NCBI GenBank assembly: GCA_905250115.1
Contig: CAJNOI010000105.1
Span: 88,243-152,242, forward strand
Source of the DNA: Adineta steineri
Taxonomy: Eukaryota; Rotifera; Eurotatoria; Adinetida; Adinetidae
Direction: 5' to 3'
DNA length: 64,000 nt
Under the pieces are notes generated by a model. The model was not told where the DNA came from. It saw only the letters and a list, made by a program, of their open reading frames with translations, and did not search any database. Position 1 is the first letter of the stretch. Every line of letters begins with the position of its first letter. Of the stretch, positions 1 through 18,608 are shown piece by piece. A program made the position numbers and the translations under genes.

Positions 1-1397
1 GATGCATGGTTTTAATAGCAGAAGGAAAAGAACGACATGGCGAAGATTTATTATTACATCTTTATCATATCTTTTTTTTTCGAAGACATAAGAAGAGAAA
101 GAATTAGATTTTTTTTTCTTGCCAACAATCACCACAGGAGTTTTCTTTTCTCCTATTCGGAAACGCTCTTCTCAATTAAACTATTGATTGTATTCGTCTA
201 CGTAGACATCATGTGTGAGTGTCTATCGTTGATAGAACAAGAGAGAGAGAGAGAGAAAGAGAGGCGGAGTTTACAACTACTACTTGTTGTCGTATGGCGT
301 ACAATATCTAGTTAAATACACACAGTCACTCGATGCTATACTAATTGGATAACGAACAAGAAGGGGGTGCAACCCCTAGACCCACCTGTTGTCTAATTTG
401 TTGTTGTTTTATGCCTGAAACCACAAAATCTAAAATAGGTCACCGATATAAAATTGATCAGTAATTCATTTCCGATTCAGCGGCACTCATTTCTTTATAT
501 CTATATTTAAAATAAACTGCTGTTTTCTTTTATTCTATACCTTATTTTCTTGATAAAATTGCGCACACTTGAACTCTTCCTGTTTCCTTAAACACGAAGA
601 CGCATCATTTACAGGATTAGAAGATGGAAGATATGTTGTTCACGTGTCAATATAATTGACACATCCGGAAGGGAAAACAGCAGTCACATATCAATGTTAA
701 AATACCGGATTTTAATAAAAAAAAAACGAAATAGAAGAAAAATTATATTGATTGATCATTTCAAATATTTATATCATTGTCAGATAGAAATCTCCTTCTG
801 CTCATTGTTGACAAAGTGTGTGTGTGTGTGTTTGTGTCTGTGGTGAATCTCATGATCCCAATTAGAATACAAGAGCAATTAAAATTAGAATCTCTAGACG
901 CATGTGCTCATCCCGTGATGGGATAATGGCCTGATTGAGGTGTCGTTCTATATATATATATCTACGTCTGTCTCTTGATAATTGTGTTCAACACCAAACT
1001 CATTTATGTGTATGTCTTTTTTTCTGATAAGAGTTGACTTATCAACACGCGTCCATTGCCTATCAAATTGTCACCGTTCATTCAATTCTATCTTGTTTAA
1101 AACTTAATTATTTACGAACGAATGACGAGAGAAGGAGGTGCAAGAACATGCAAACTTATCGAAGAAAATTGAAATTGAATGTAGAAGATACTAATTGTAA
1201 CAATGCCCACATGTTCGCTTGAAAATTTGCAATTAACATTTTAGATTTCTTTTTCTTTCCTTCTCTTCAAGATTAGACACATGCTATATTAGATATATAG
1301 TATTTTTTTTTCTTTGTTTTTAACAGTGATATACAAGAAGTATTGTAATAAATAAAAAGAGAAAGAAAAGAAAGACATATTTTAACAAGAAATTTGA
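1..1397. other. Non-coding stretch at the left edge
   Basis: I see no gene with support here. It holds AT-rich sequence, a short GA-rich run near 240-262 and a TG run near 819-831. Open frames are low in complexity and match no family I know. The part next to 1398 is probably the 3' UTR of the Derlin gene on the minus strand. Confidence 0.6.
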
Positions 1398-3409
1398 TCA
1401 CTGCCACTGAAAACCACCAGCACCAAATGGTACATTGTTTCCGACATTAGGACGTGCTTCATTTTCATCTGTACGACGAGATGTTTCATCAAATAACCAA
1501 TGTCTATAACAAAGAACAAAAAAAAAGATAATCATAGTAAATAATTGAAATATTATTCTGAATTATAATACATACAAAAAACGAGGTGTTTTTAATATAC
1601 GAAAACCACCTTGTTGATGTGGAAATACATCTTCAAGAAAATAGTAGACATGTCCGACAATAATACCCATTAAATCAACAATAACTGAATTGCCAAGTAA
1701 AAGTGAAAAAGCAAAAAGTACCCATGGTAAATATGGAGCTTGAAAATTGAGCAATCCAAAAAAGTTCATCCTAGATAAAAATAATTTCGAAATTTAATTC
1801 ATATGTGATTTGTTTTTTTTTCTGAGATACAAACCTAACATAAGGATTTCGTCGACTCCAAACATAAACTAACATGATTGTTAATGCTGAACCAAGAAAA
1901 ACAATATTAACAAATAATGCCATTATTATCATTAATATTCCACCGAATAAAAACATAAAGAGAAAATCAGCAGCACGTCCACGAAATGAACCTTCTTCAA
2001 GATGACGACAATAACGATAAGTAAATAATAGATTGAAAAAGAAATTAAAACCCATTCCACCATAGAAACAAAAACAAGTAAATAATCTCCATAACTATTC
2101 AACAAGAAAATTAATTTATTTCTATATGAAATAATAAAATTTTATTTTATTACTTGAAATTTTTTAAAAATTAATTCTGGATTAAAGTACAGTTGATAAG
2201 CAGTAACAAAATTTAATTGCTAAAAATAACAATAATAAATCAATCAAGTCATTTTGTGTTTGTCTTTCCGCTAGATGAAATAGAATATCCTGTTAATCGC
2301 TTTAATTTCATTTTATTTTTTTAACTTTGATTGATTGTTAAATAAAAGACAAGCATGTCTCTATTTTCACTTCAAATGTATTAGAAGAGCGGATTGATTA
2401 CACACCTGATATTGTATTTATGCTTGATTAGATCGCTTTCTATTTCTCTCATCTACATAACGATGCTATTACTTTATATTTCCTGCTGCCGACGGAATGA
2501 TGCCACGCTTCAACACCCATCCGAGATATAAAATACATGTACAGTGTACATCTCACATCTGCTCATTCGTACCATCAATATCGCACGTTCAATAATGTTT
2601 GTTCAATGAATTTCCGTTTAGTGAATAAATAATCTCGCTTTTATTGTCAACTTTAATTATGTGAGCATATATATATTTATATATACATATAGACAAATCA
2701 ACTTCAATATGATAGGTTTCATTTGAGCAAAAAAAACGTATATATTGGAAGGATGAGTACAAATAAATAGGATGTGCTTCGGTACTACTTATTGACGATT
2801 GTTCAAGTGGCCTTTCTCTCTATTTACCTCTTCATATAAGTGACAATAGCTCAAGGCAACCTTACGTCGCAAGTAACCAGCCATCTGCCATCTTAAAGTA
2901 AAAGAGTGAGAGAGAAAATTGGCAATGAAGAAAAAAAAAAGAAACTAGCTAAAGGGATTATTAAGTATCTGTATATATGAAGAGAATAGAAGAATCACTT
3001 TAATAGAAAACATAAATTGAGATTGATCAGTAAAAATAACGGTACTACTCAATAAAATCATGTGGGGTGACAGTTGTTCTAATTGCATTGATATCACACA
3101 TTCAGTCTTTTTATCATGCTCCGACACCTGACAAATTACGACATCGATCAATTACTTCTTCCTTTTCTCTTTTCCTATCCGATTATATATGAACAATTGA
3201 GCTTTGTAATTGAGATATAGAAACAGAAATTGACGAGCAGGTTGTGCGATTCAACAGGGTGGAATAATGATATGAGAATTTGCTTTTTTTATATTAAAAA
3301 AACTGAAAACGAAATTTTTACTCACTACTGCAATTGTCGTTAAAAGACAAGTTGTTGTATATGCTCTTGTAATAGGTGGAATTGAAAAATATTCTTGTTG
3401 AAATGCCAT
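1398..3409 (-). CDS. Derlin-2/3-type ER rhomboid pseudoprotease (ERAD)
   Basis: Derlins are multi-pass ER membrane proteins that help move misfolded proteins out of the ER for degradation. Five exons join cleanly: 3409-3326, 2219-2154, 2094-1835, 1770-1576 and 1503-1398, giving 236 residues against about 239 for vertebrate Derlin-2. The start is the ATG at 3409, followed by a Derlin-like N terminus ([20 protein letters not shown]). Family blocks in order are a YRYC-x2-LEEGSFRGR block, the WSRRNPYVR loop, an [12 protein letters not shown] block and YYFLEDVFP. The GxxxG-type segment after LLLGNS is present. The C terminus GGFQWQ is shorter than in vertebrates. The first intron that follows exon 1 is 1.1 kb; the others are 54-65 bp. 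The next gene upstream is clathrin heavy chain on the same strand. Confidence 0.95.
2220..3325 (-). other. Long (1.1 kb) intron of the Derlin gene
   Basis: This intron runs from the donor GTGAGT next to 3326 to the acceptor next to 2219. It is far longer than the other introns of this gene. Near 2540-2550 it has a small palindrome (acatgtacagtgtacat). I see no supported nested gene; a frame at 2945-3151 looks spurious. It could hold an internal promoter or enhancer, but nothing in the sequence proves that. Confidence 0.5.
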
Positions 3410-4428
3410 CACAATATATAAATATAAAATTTAATTGTTGGTCATTAGATTTATCTATTAGGAAAATAATTATCTAGAAAAGGAAGTAATACAAGTGACC
3501 TTCAAAAATAAATCAAAAATCCACGTTGCAACTAAATATCCTGAAGACTTCATGTACCAATCAATCGGAATAATATACGAGACAAAAGATGTCAGTCATT
3601 CATGGTATATATCACAAATTCTTAGATAGAGAAAAAAATGTATATCTCTCTTCTTCAATCGATAACCTTCGAAATAATAAACTCGACTGATTAAGAACGA
3701 ATAAAATATGAAGAAACGCGATAATATTTTATTGATTTTAATCTCCTATTTTTTCCACTGCACAGAATAATTTTTTTAAAAGAAACAAAATTGCAGAAAT
3801 TTATTATGATAAATAATGATAAGAAAAACTAATTGAAATTAAATGTGTACGAGATTAATCGTTAGAAAAAAACAAACAATGAGTGAGGATACACATATAA
3901 TCACAAAAAATTAATAAATAAACTGTTGACAATAGATATTATAGTATATTTGATCTATCATAATACAATTTTCTCGCGGTTGTTGTTTTTTTTTGTTTCA
4001 ACTTATGAATATTTTTTAAATGTATAATATAATGGCGTATATATGAACAACTGAAAAGAAGAGAATAAATCAAAATAAACTGAATGCATGCAAGAAGATC
4101 TACAAAAAAGAAAAAGAAACGAAAGAAAGATCACGGGTTACACGAAAAAGAAAGAATAGTTCTCCTAAGGATGTAAATGTTAATAAATTTATTTTTTGCC
4201 TAAAAAGAAAAAAGAAGTAAATAATATTTTTTTTAAAAGTAATATGTGCGTAACAAAAGACAGAAAAAAAAGGAATGCAACTATATCGTCGTAGATATTG
4301 AGAAAAAAACTCGTTCACGAATAAAACACACAGACGGACAAGTGAATAAACATTTACATAAGATGGAAAATAAAAAAATTCAAGCATTTTATTATTTTTG
4401 TTTGTCAAAAAGAAAAGAATTAATATTT
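3410..4428. other. Intergenic, Derlin to clathrin
   Basis: AT-rich, with several A and T homopolymers. It should contain the Derlin promoter/5' UTR and the clathrin heavy chain 3' UTR, since both genes are on the minus strand. I see no gene. Confidence 0.6.
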
Positions 4429-11654
<7,226 letters not shown>

Positions 11655-13348
11655 ACTTAAATAATTTGTCAAGATCTTTAAATCAAAAAAGAAAAAAAAG
11701 AGAAGTTTAACTTATATATATATTTAGCCTTCTATAGCATGAATAGTGATTTGTGGTCTCAAATAATCTATACTCATTTGTTTTCTTATCTTTTTTTCAT
11801 TCAACCTATACCTAATAAAATGCTCTCGTCTTCGAATGAGCGAGTATAGACAAGGCGGAGCACAATACAAACATAAAGTTAAGAAACGTGTGGGTGGATG
11901 CTAGCATAAAAGAAATATAAAAAATGGGAAGAGGGAGAGAGAGATATATGATTGCATTCGACAATGAGTCATTTAACGATTACTTCTTTATTCCTCTATT
12001 TGTAAATACAAATACTATGGCGAATGGGTTAATGGGGGATGAGAAAGAATTATATATATATATAATATAGAAAATTAATTCAATAGTATCAGTAGAAAAT
12101 ATTTTCTTTGGGATAGAGATTTATTTTCAACAGAAAAAAAATAAATATTAGATTGGAACGCATTATATATCTGTTAACCAATAGGAAAAAAATGCCACGT
12201 TTATTTGATTCTATCTATAGACTGATATGATTGATATATACATCAAACAATGTTCTGTATGATTATTTCCCCAAATACATATAGCAAGAATATTTTACTA
12301 TATGTATTTAGGATTCTGACCTATATCTATATTGAAAATCAAGACAATAGAAATGTGATAGATGACACTCTCAGTTAATTTACTATGATAGAAAATTTTT
12401 ATTACACATTCATAAGAGTTAGAATTAAGAGAAAAAGAAAAAAAAGCCGAAATCTATCTGTTTCAAATAAAATACAATGTATAATAAAATGGGTATTTCT
12501 AATGTCTTATCTGGTTTTTGAGATATTCAGGAAATAATAAGCGGATTTGAAATAAATTCTAAACTTCTATGATAATAGTAGAAGAAATAGAATAAATATC
12601 TTCAGGCACTATTATTGTAGTGACCGATAGTTGACTAGAATAAATATTCTTACATTCTGTTGTTACTGCTCTGTATTGTGGTTAAAGCTAACACAGAAAA
12701 AAGTACAACTTCAATTGTTCTTAAACTTAATGCAGTCTGATGTTCTTTGTCTCTCATATGGTTTCATATAAATGTAGTTGTAAATGTTTGCTTTTCATCG
12801 TTGTTATTTTTATAAAGGAAAATATTTTAGCTCAAGACAAATAAATATTATTTCTTAATAATAAAAATCATGACATTTATTAGTCAGTATGAAGATGACG
12901 CTAGTTCATGATAGAAATAGAATAGAAAGATAACAATTATTAAAGAGTCCAATACAATACAAGAATGTTCTATACTACGTCTGTTTTATTTAGAAAAAAA
13001 TACTTTTTGTTCATCACATAATAAGATAAAACATATATATGCATTAGTGAATTTATTGCAGAATTTATTATAGATGATGATTCATTTCATGTCAGTCAGT
13101 CAGTACGTTGTCGTGTTTTTTATCTACGTATATATATATATATATATATTGATAGCGCTAACGTACTCGTTGATTCATTATATATTTTTTTCTCTTCATT
13201 TCGAAAAAAACAGTACAAGGTTCAGAATATAATTTTTGTTTATCAATATGTATATATACATTAGCATAAGTATATATTATTTTACTTTTTTCATATTTTA
13301 GATTAATTATTTACTTCATATATTGTGAAATTAAATATTTCATTCACT
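11655..13348. other. Intergenic between divergent clathrin and LEA-like genes
   Basis: A 1.7 kb region between two genes that point away from each other, so it must hold both promoters. It is AT-rich, with a TA run near 13130-13149. A pyrimidine-rich acceptor-like site ends at 13301, 47 bases before the LEA-like ATG. No gene was seen. Confidence 0.6.
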
Positions 13349-14356
13349 ATGTTTAAAATTCTTATTTTATCGATTGTATGTTTAACTATTGTTAATGCTG
13401 ATCTTCAGGGTGATATTAAAGCAAAAGCATCGGATGCATTAAACCAAGGCGAAAAAATAAAAGTATAAAAAAACAATATTGAATATGCATATATTTTGAT
13501 TTTTCTTTTTAGGATCAAGTAGTTGATGTTGTTAATGATGGTGTTGCTAGTGCTAAAGCTGCAGCACAATCAGCTTCGGATACTGTCAATGAAAATGTTG
13601 AAACATTAAAACAAAAAGCTTGTATGTATTAAATCTAATCTAAAATAATTTCGAGCATAAAAATATTTTGTTTTATTTAGCTGACACAGTCAAAGCCGGT
13701 CAAAAGGTCGCTGCCGATGCACAAGCAGCAGCAGGCAAGAAAGTTGATGAAGCTAAAAAAGCTGGCGAAAATCTTCGACAAAAAGCAAGTGATAGTTTTG
13801 ATGATGCGTAAGTTAATTTTTTCAAGAATAACGCAATTGTTCTTATAATAAATTATCTTTAGAAAAGATGCAGTTAATGATGCCGCTAAATCAGCTAAGA
13901 AATCAGCTGAAAATGTAGCTGGTCAAGCATCAAGTATATAGAAAACAGTTACGTGATAATCAAAATATCTATTATTTATTTAGAACAAGGTGAAAAACTT
14001 AAACGTCAAGCTAGTGATGCTAGTGACAAAGTTAAATCAGCAGCTAGTGATGCTGGTGATAAAGTTAAATCAGCAGCTAAAGATGCTAAAAAACAAGCTG
14101 AACAACAAGGTGAAGGTGCTCTAGAAAAATTTTTTAGTGCTCTCAATGATGTTAAAAATTCAATTTTAGGTAAAAAATACGTCTATATATATATTTGTAT
14201 AAAATCTTTTTCGATATAGAAACTCTCGGAGTAGCATCAAAACATGCTGCTGATCTTACAGATCAAGCCAAAGAAAAATTCGATGAAGTTTCTGGTAAAG
14301 CACAAAAAACTGCTAAACAAACAAAGAAAAATGTTAAGGATACACTCGATTTATAA
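13349..14356 (+). CDS. Secreted/ER LEA-like (group 3) protein 1
   Basis: LEA group 3 proteins are Ala/Lys-rich, disordered proteins that fold into amphipathic helices on drying and protect membranes and proteins. Six exons (13349-13462, 13513-13621, 13681-13807, 13863-13933, 13984-14169, 14220-14356) give 247 residues. A signal peptide covers residues 1-17 (MFKILILSIVCLTIVNA). The rest is low-complexity repeats such as ASDKVKSAASDAGDKVKSAA and AKKAGENLRQKASDSF. There is no cysteine after the signal peptide and little aromatic content. The protein ends VKDTLDL, like its neighbour that ends KKKLDL. Secreted LEA proteins are known from bdelloids such as Adineta ricciae. The DL tail may act in ER retention (inference). 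Other Ala-rich helical proteins, such as apolipoprotein-like ones, are an alternative. The next + strand gene, 560 bp on, is of the same type. Confidence 0.75.
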
Positions 14357-14916
14357 ATAGTTATGATTAACTAGTCAGTATAAAATGACATTTATTATAC
14401 ATTTCTTTTTTCTTCTCATTTTGCTCTTTTCCAGACGTATTCTTCTTAAGCATTAATCCTTATTGTTTCTTTTCATTTTTTTCTTATTGTTAATAGCCAT
14501 TTGAAAAAACTTAATCCAGCACATAGAAAGCATTTATTTCCGCCAAAATTTCACCTATTCCATATATGTATATTGTTCATACTGACTCTTTTTTTTACCA
14601 CTTGCCATATCATTCCATATCTTTCATTTGTTTCTTTTCACAAGTATGTAGAATGTATTCCATTGATATACTTATTGTAGACAAAGTCCCCTAGAGTATT
14701 ACATTGTTTCCATCTGGTTTGTAATGAAACCTAGAGAAAAAGTTATTCGTATAGAACAGTGTTTTACTTGTTGTGTACACATAGTTTTTTCTTTTTGTGA
14801 ATAAAAACAAAACTTGATTAACAATTTCTCTTCTTTTAACTTCAAAACTAAAACTTTTTCTAATATTTTCAGATTTTTTACAATCGATTTTATAGTCAAA
14901 TTTTCCACGGACAACA
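14357..14916. other. Spacer between the two LEA-like genes
   Basis: A 560-bp AT-rich spacer that holds the 3' UTR of the first LEA-like gene and the promoter or 5' leader of the second. A 3' splice acceptor-like site (ttctaatattttcag) ends at 14872, 44 bases before the ATG at 14917. No gene was seen; a minus-strand frame that overlaps it is a shadow. Confidence 0.55.
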
Positions 14917-17900
14917 ATGCAATTTTTAGGCAAAATTTTATTAACATTTGCTGTTGTATGTTTTATTTCAACAGCATATGGTAAACAAAAGACAGTTAAA
15001 GATACTGTCGTAGATGGAGCAACACACATCAAAGACACAGTTTCAGATGGTGTCAAAACTGGATCAAAAGTTGCAGCTGATGCTGCTAAAACTGGAGCAA
15101 AATATGCGTCGGATGGTGCGAAAGTTGCAGCAGATGCTGCTCATACTGCCGGTTAGTTAAATATTGTTGTTTTTGTCAAATTAAAGTTAAACAAAGAATT
15201 TCATTTGAACTTTCCTAAATTAAAATTAATTAATTTGTTTTTCGTGTAAGGAAACATTTTTAAATGAATATATTTTTTTGCATAGGTGAATATGTAGCCG
15301 ATGCCGCTTCAACAGCAGCTAAAGTTGGTCAAGAAGCAGCGGCTAATGCTGCCAAAACCGGAGCAAAATTAGCATCTGATGGTGCAAAAATGGCAAACGA
15401 TGCTGCTAAAACTGGAGCGAAATATGCGTCAGAAGGTGCACAAATGGCAAATGATGCTGCTCAAGCTGGAGCAAAATATGCGCAAGAAGGTGCAAAAGTT
15501 GTGGCAGATGCTGCTCACACTGCTGGTTAGTTAAATAATGATTGTTTCAAAATTAAAGCTAAACAAAAAAATTGACTTAAATTTATCTTAATTAAGATGA
15601 ATCTTATAAATAGTTTGAATAGAATGAATTACTCTTAGCTATTAAGATTAATTAATTAATTTTTCGTGTAAGAAAACATTTTTAAATTAATATCTTTTTT
15701 CGTATAGGTGATTATGTAGCCGATGCTGCTTCAACAGCAGCTAAAGTTGGTCAAGAAGCAGCAGCTAATGCAGCTAAAACCGGAGCAAAATTAGCATCTG
15801 ATGGTGCAAAAATGGCAAACGATGCTGCTAAAACTGGAGCGAAATATGCGCAAGAAGGTGCACATATGGCAAATGATGCTGCTCAAGCTGGAGCAAAATA
15901 TGCGCAAGAAGGTGCGAAAGTTGTAGGAGATGCTGCATCAAAAGCAGCTAAAGCTGGTCAAGAAGCAGCNNNNNNNNNNGCTGCTAAGACTGGAGCCAAG
16001 TTAGCAACAGAAGGTGCAAAATATGCTTCAGATGGTGCAAAAGTCGTTGCAGGCGCTGCTAAAACTGCAGGTTAGTTACATAATGATTGCTATAAAATTA
16101 AAGTTAACCAAAGAATTTTATTTGAATTTTGCTAAACTAAGATTAACCTCATACATATTTTGAGTAGAATGAACTTTTTTTAGCCATTAAGATTAATCAA
16201 TTCATTTTTCGTGTAGGAAGACAGTTTTAAATTAATATCTTTTTTTCGTACAGGAGAACATGTAGCTGATACTGCTTCAACAGCAGCTAAGGCTGGTCAA
16301 GAGGCAGCTGCTCAGGCAGCTAAAACTGGAGCTAAATTAGCTTCAGAAGGTACAAAAATGGCAAAGGATGCTGCTAAAACTGGAGCCAAAGTAGCTTCAG
16401 AAGGTGCAAAAGTTGTAGGAGATGCTGCTTCAAAAGCAGCCAAAGCTGGTCAAGAAACAGCTGCTGAGGCTGCTAAAACTGGAGCTAAATTAGCATCAGA
16501 AGGTGCAAAATATGCGTCGGATGGTGCGAAAGTTGCAGCAGATGCTGCTAACACCGCTGGTTAGTTAAATATTGTTGTTTTTGTGAAACTAGAGTTAAAC
16601 AAAAGATTTTATTTAAACGTTTCTAAGTTAAGACTAATCTCATAAATAGTGTGATTGTTAACGAATGATTAGTAGTTATTAAGATTAATCAATTCATTTT
16701 CATGTCAGAAGACATTTTTAAATTAATATCTTTTTTTTCTGCATAGGTGAATATGTAGCTGATGCCGCTTCAACAGCAGCTAAAGTTGGTCAAGAAGCAG
16801 CGGCTGAAGCTGCTAAAACTGGAGCTAAGTTAGCATCAGATGGTGCACACATGGCAGCCGATGCTGCTAAAGCAACCAAAGAATTTGCAGCTACCGGTGC
16901 ACAAAAAACACAAGAAGTCTTTAATGAATATGTAAGATAAAGAGAGTTTTGTTTGTTATTTAATGAATTTATTGTATTTTGTATAGGTTGTACCCGCTGC
17001 TGCTGATGCATTAAATACAGTAAAAGAAGCAGCTGCTGCTGGTGCACACAAGACCCAAGAAGTATATAATGAATATGTTGCTCCAACGGCTGCTGCAGGT
17101 AGAAAAAACAACAACAATTGTTTTCAATAAAATTTAATTTAATTTTTCTTTTTTAGGTGCTGAAATTGTCAAAGTATGTTCTATAAACTACATTTAAATT
17201 TTGTTAATTAGAATTTTAATTAGGAAAAATATCACGAAGCATCTGATATCCTTAAAGAAAAAGCAGCTGAAGCAGCTAAAGTTGGTTCCGAATATGCTGA
17301 AGTTCTTAAGGAAAAAGCAGGTGAAGCAGCCAAAGTCGGTTCAGAATATGCTGGAGTATTCAGCGAGAAAGCAGTTGAAGCTGCCGAAGCTGGTAGTGAA
17401 TATTTAGCACATGGTGCTGACGTTGTTGGAAAATATGCTTCGTAAGTTTTATTATTTTATTGTTTATCATTTAACAACTAAATTATTTTTGTCTTATTAT
17501 GTTTATTTAGTGAATATGCTGACGAAGCTCTTAAACAAGGCAAAGTTTTCAGTGAAGTAGCTAGAGAAAAAATTGAAGAAGTTGCTGCTGAAACAATCAA
17601 AAGTAAGCTATTATAAGAATAAATATTGGAATCAACGAAATATGTTCTCTCAATTACTAGGTGCAAAAGAATTTGCTTCTGAAGCTTATAAAGCTTCAGG
17701 TGAATATGCTATTCATGCCGGCGAAGTATTACAAGAAAAAATTCCAGTAGTTATTGAAGGTTTGTAGATTTAATTCGAAAGAAACGATTTCACAGATCAT
17801 CTTTGTTTGTTTTAGCTGGAAAAGAATTTGCAGCTAAAGCCGTTGAAGTTGGTCAAGAATATAGCAAAGATGCATACGAAAAAACTGGACAATATGCCGG

Positions 17901-17973
17901 ACAAGTTTATGAAGCTGGCAAAGAAAAAGCAGAAGAACTTTATAAAGATGCTAAGAAGAAATTAGATTTATAA
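14917..17973 (+). CDS. Secreted/ER LEA-like (group 3) protein 2 with amplified exons
   Basis: Eleven exons join in frame: 14917-15151, 15286-15525, 15708-16070, 16254-16559, 16747-16931, 16987-17098, 17157-17173, 17224-17441, 17511-17602, 17661-17759 and 17816-17973. That is about 674 residues if the N-gap length is right. A signal peptide covers residues 1-22 (MQFLGKILLTFAVVCFISTA then YG). The body is a long run of 11-residue-like repeats such as AAKTGAKYASEGAKMANDAA, typical of group 3 LEA helices. Exons 2-5 are near copies of one another and open alike (xYVADAASTAAKVGQEAA). One exon is only 17 bases. The C-terminal third (HEASDILKEKAAEAAKVGSE) is less repetitive, and the protein ends KKKLDL. 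A role in desiccation protection in the ER or outside the cell is inferred from the family. The gene lies between another LEA-like gene and an ERp29 gene with an LEA-like tail. Confidence 0.8.
15286..16931 (+). repeat. Tandem exon-plus-intron duplications in LEA-like gene 2
   Basis: Four successive exons (15286-15525, 15708-16070, 16254-16559, 16747-16931) are similar to each other. So are the introns between them: each starts gttagtta, contains an aaacaaa-gaatt-type block, and ends with attaat, tttttcgtgta, acatttttaaattaatatct and a T-rich acceptor. Because the introns are conserved as well as the exons, whole 420-550 bp units were probably copied recently by unequal exchange or gene conversion. 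Unit length varies because different numbers of 11-residue motifs sit in each exon. Confidence 0.8.
15970..15979. other. Assembly gap (10 N) inside LEA-like gene 2
   Basis: Ten N bases interrupt the third exon inside the repeated region. The frame reads through if the gap is exactly 10, but its true size is unknown: repeats may have been collapsed here and more repeat units may be missing. Confidence 0.95.
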
Positions 17974-18608
17974 AATAAGAAAAACTGATATTATCTCACT
18001 TAGTTCTTAATTTTTTGTATCAAAGTCTGATTTCTTCTTTATTAGATCGTTAGACAACAGAAGACATTATTTTCTGTTCATTTATTAATATGTTGTATAT
18101 CACTTCTCTCAATTAATATTAATGTTGGTATTGTTCTTTTTTGTATCGTTTTGTTCGTTATTTCTTTTATATATTATTCCAGCGAATGTGTTCATTTAGA
18201 TACTCAAATTATCTTCTTTTTTTGTTTCTTTCAATTCAATAAAAGTAATATAATTTCGCATTTTATTAATACAGTTTTTTATTTTTTCTTGTATTCCACC
18301 AACCCTAATCGCGCACTTTCGTATTCATATTTCAGTGAGAAGGAGTACATTATTAAAAAGGATATGCATACGTCCTTTATTCATTCTAGAACTTTCTAAA
18401 TTAAAAAAAGAAGGTGTCTGAGGTCACTACTATCGATGAGAAAACCGAGCGCGTCAGTCTCCTATTGGTTACCTTTATTCTCCGTCCTACTAAAAACAAG
18501 TAATTTACTCGTGTACTTCTCCTTTATTCATTCTAGGTACCCTTTCATTCATATCAAACTTAAATTGCAGATTACATTGTTTTTTCCTTGCTCATTTTTG
18601 ATTTAACA
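17974..18608. other. Spacer between LEA-like 2 and the ERp29-like gene
   Basis: A 635-bp non-coding spacer. It contains a perfect heat-shock element (18383-18397), an inverted CCAAT box near 18462, a direct repeat (cctttattcattctag at about 18374 and 18521), and an acceptor-like site (aaattgcag) ending at 18570 ahead of the ERp29-like ATG. Confidence 0.55.
18383..18397 (+). promoter_or_regulatory. Heat-shock element, three perfect 5-bp units
   Basis: The sequence aTTCtaGAActTTCt fits nTTCnnGAAnnTTCn exactly, the binding site of trimeric HSF1. It lies about 210 bp upstream of the start codon of the ERp29-like ER chaperone gene. A chance match is possible in 64 kb, but its place in front of a chaperone gene makes it credible. 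Confidence 0.45.

Noticed and set aside
37..315. Open frame of 92 codons at the left edge
   Set aside because: Low-complexity translation of T-rich and GA-rich DNA with no domain, and no splice partner.
2945..3151. Nested gene in the Derlin intron
   Set aside because: Short frame without family signal; the surrounding sequence is intronic with clear donor and acceptor.
16790..17086. Minus-strand frame across the LEA-like 2 exons
   Set aside because: It is the complement of Ala-rich repeats (Gln/Leu/Ala runs), a typical shadow.
18440..18475. Canonical ER-stress element before the ERp29-like gene
   Set aside because: CCAAT and the 9-base spacing fit, but the second half is ACGCG, not CCACG, so I did not list it as a feature.
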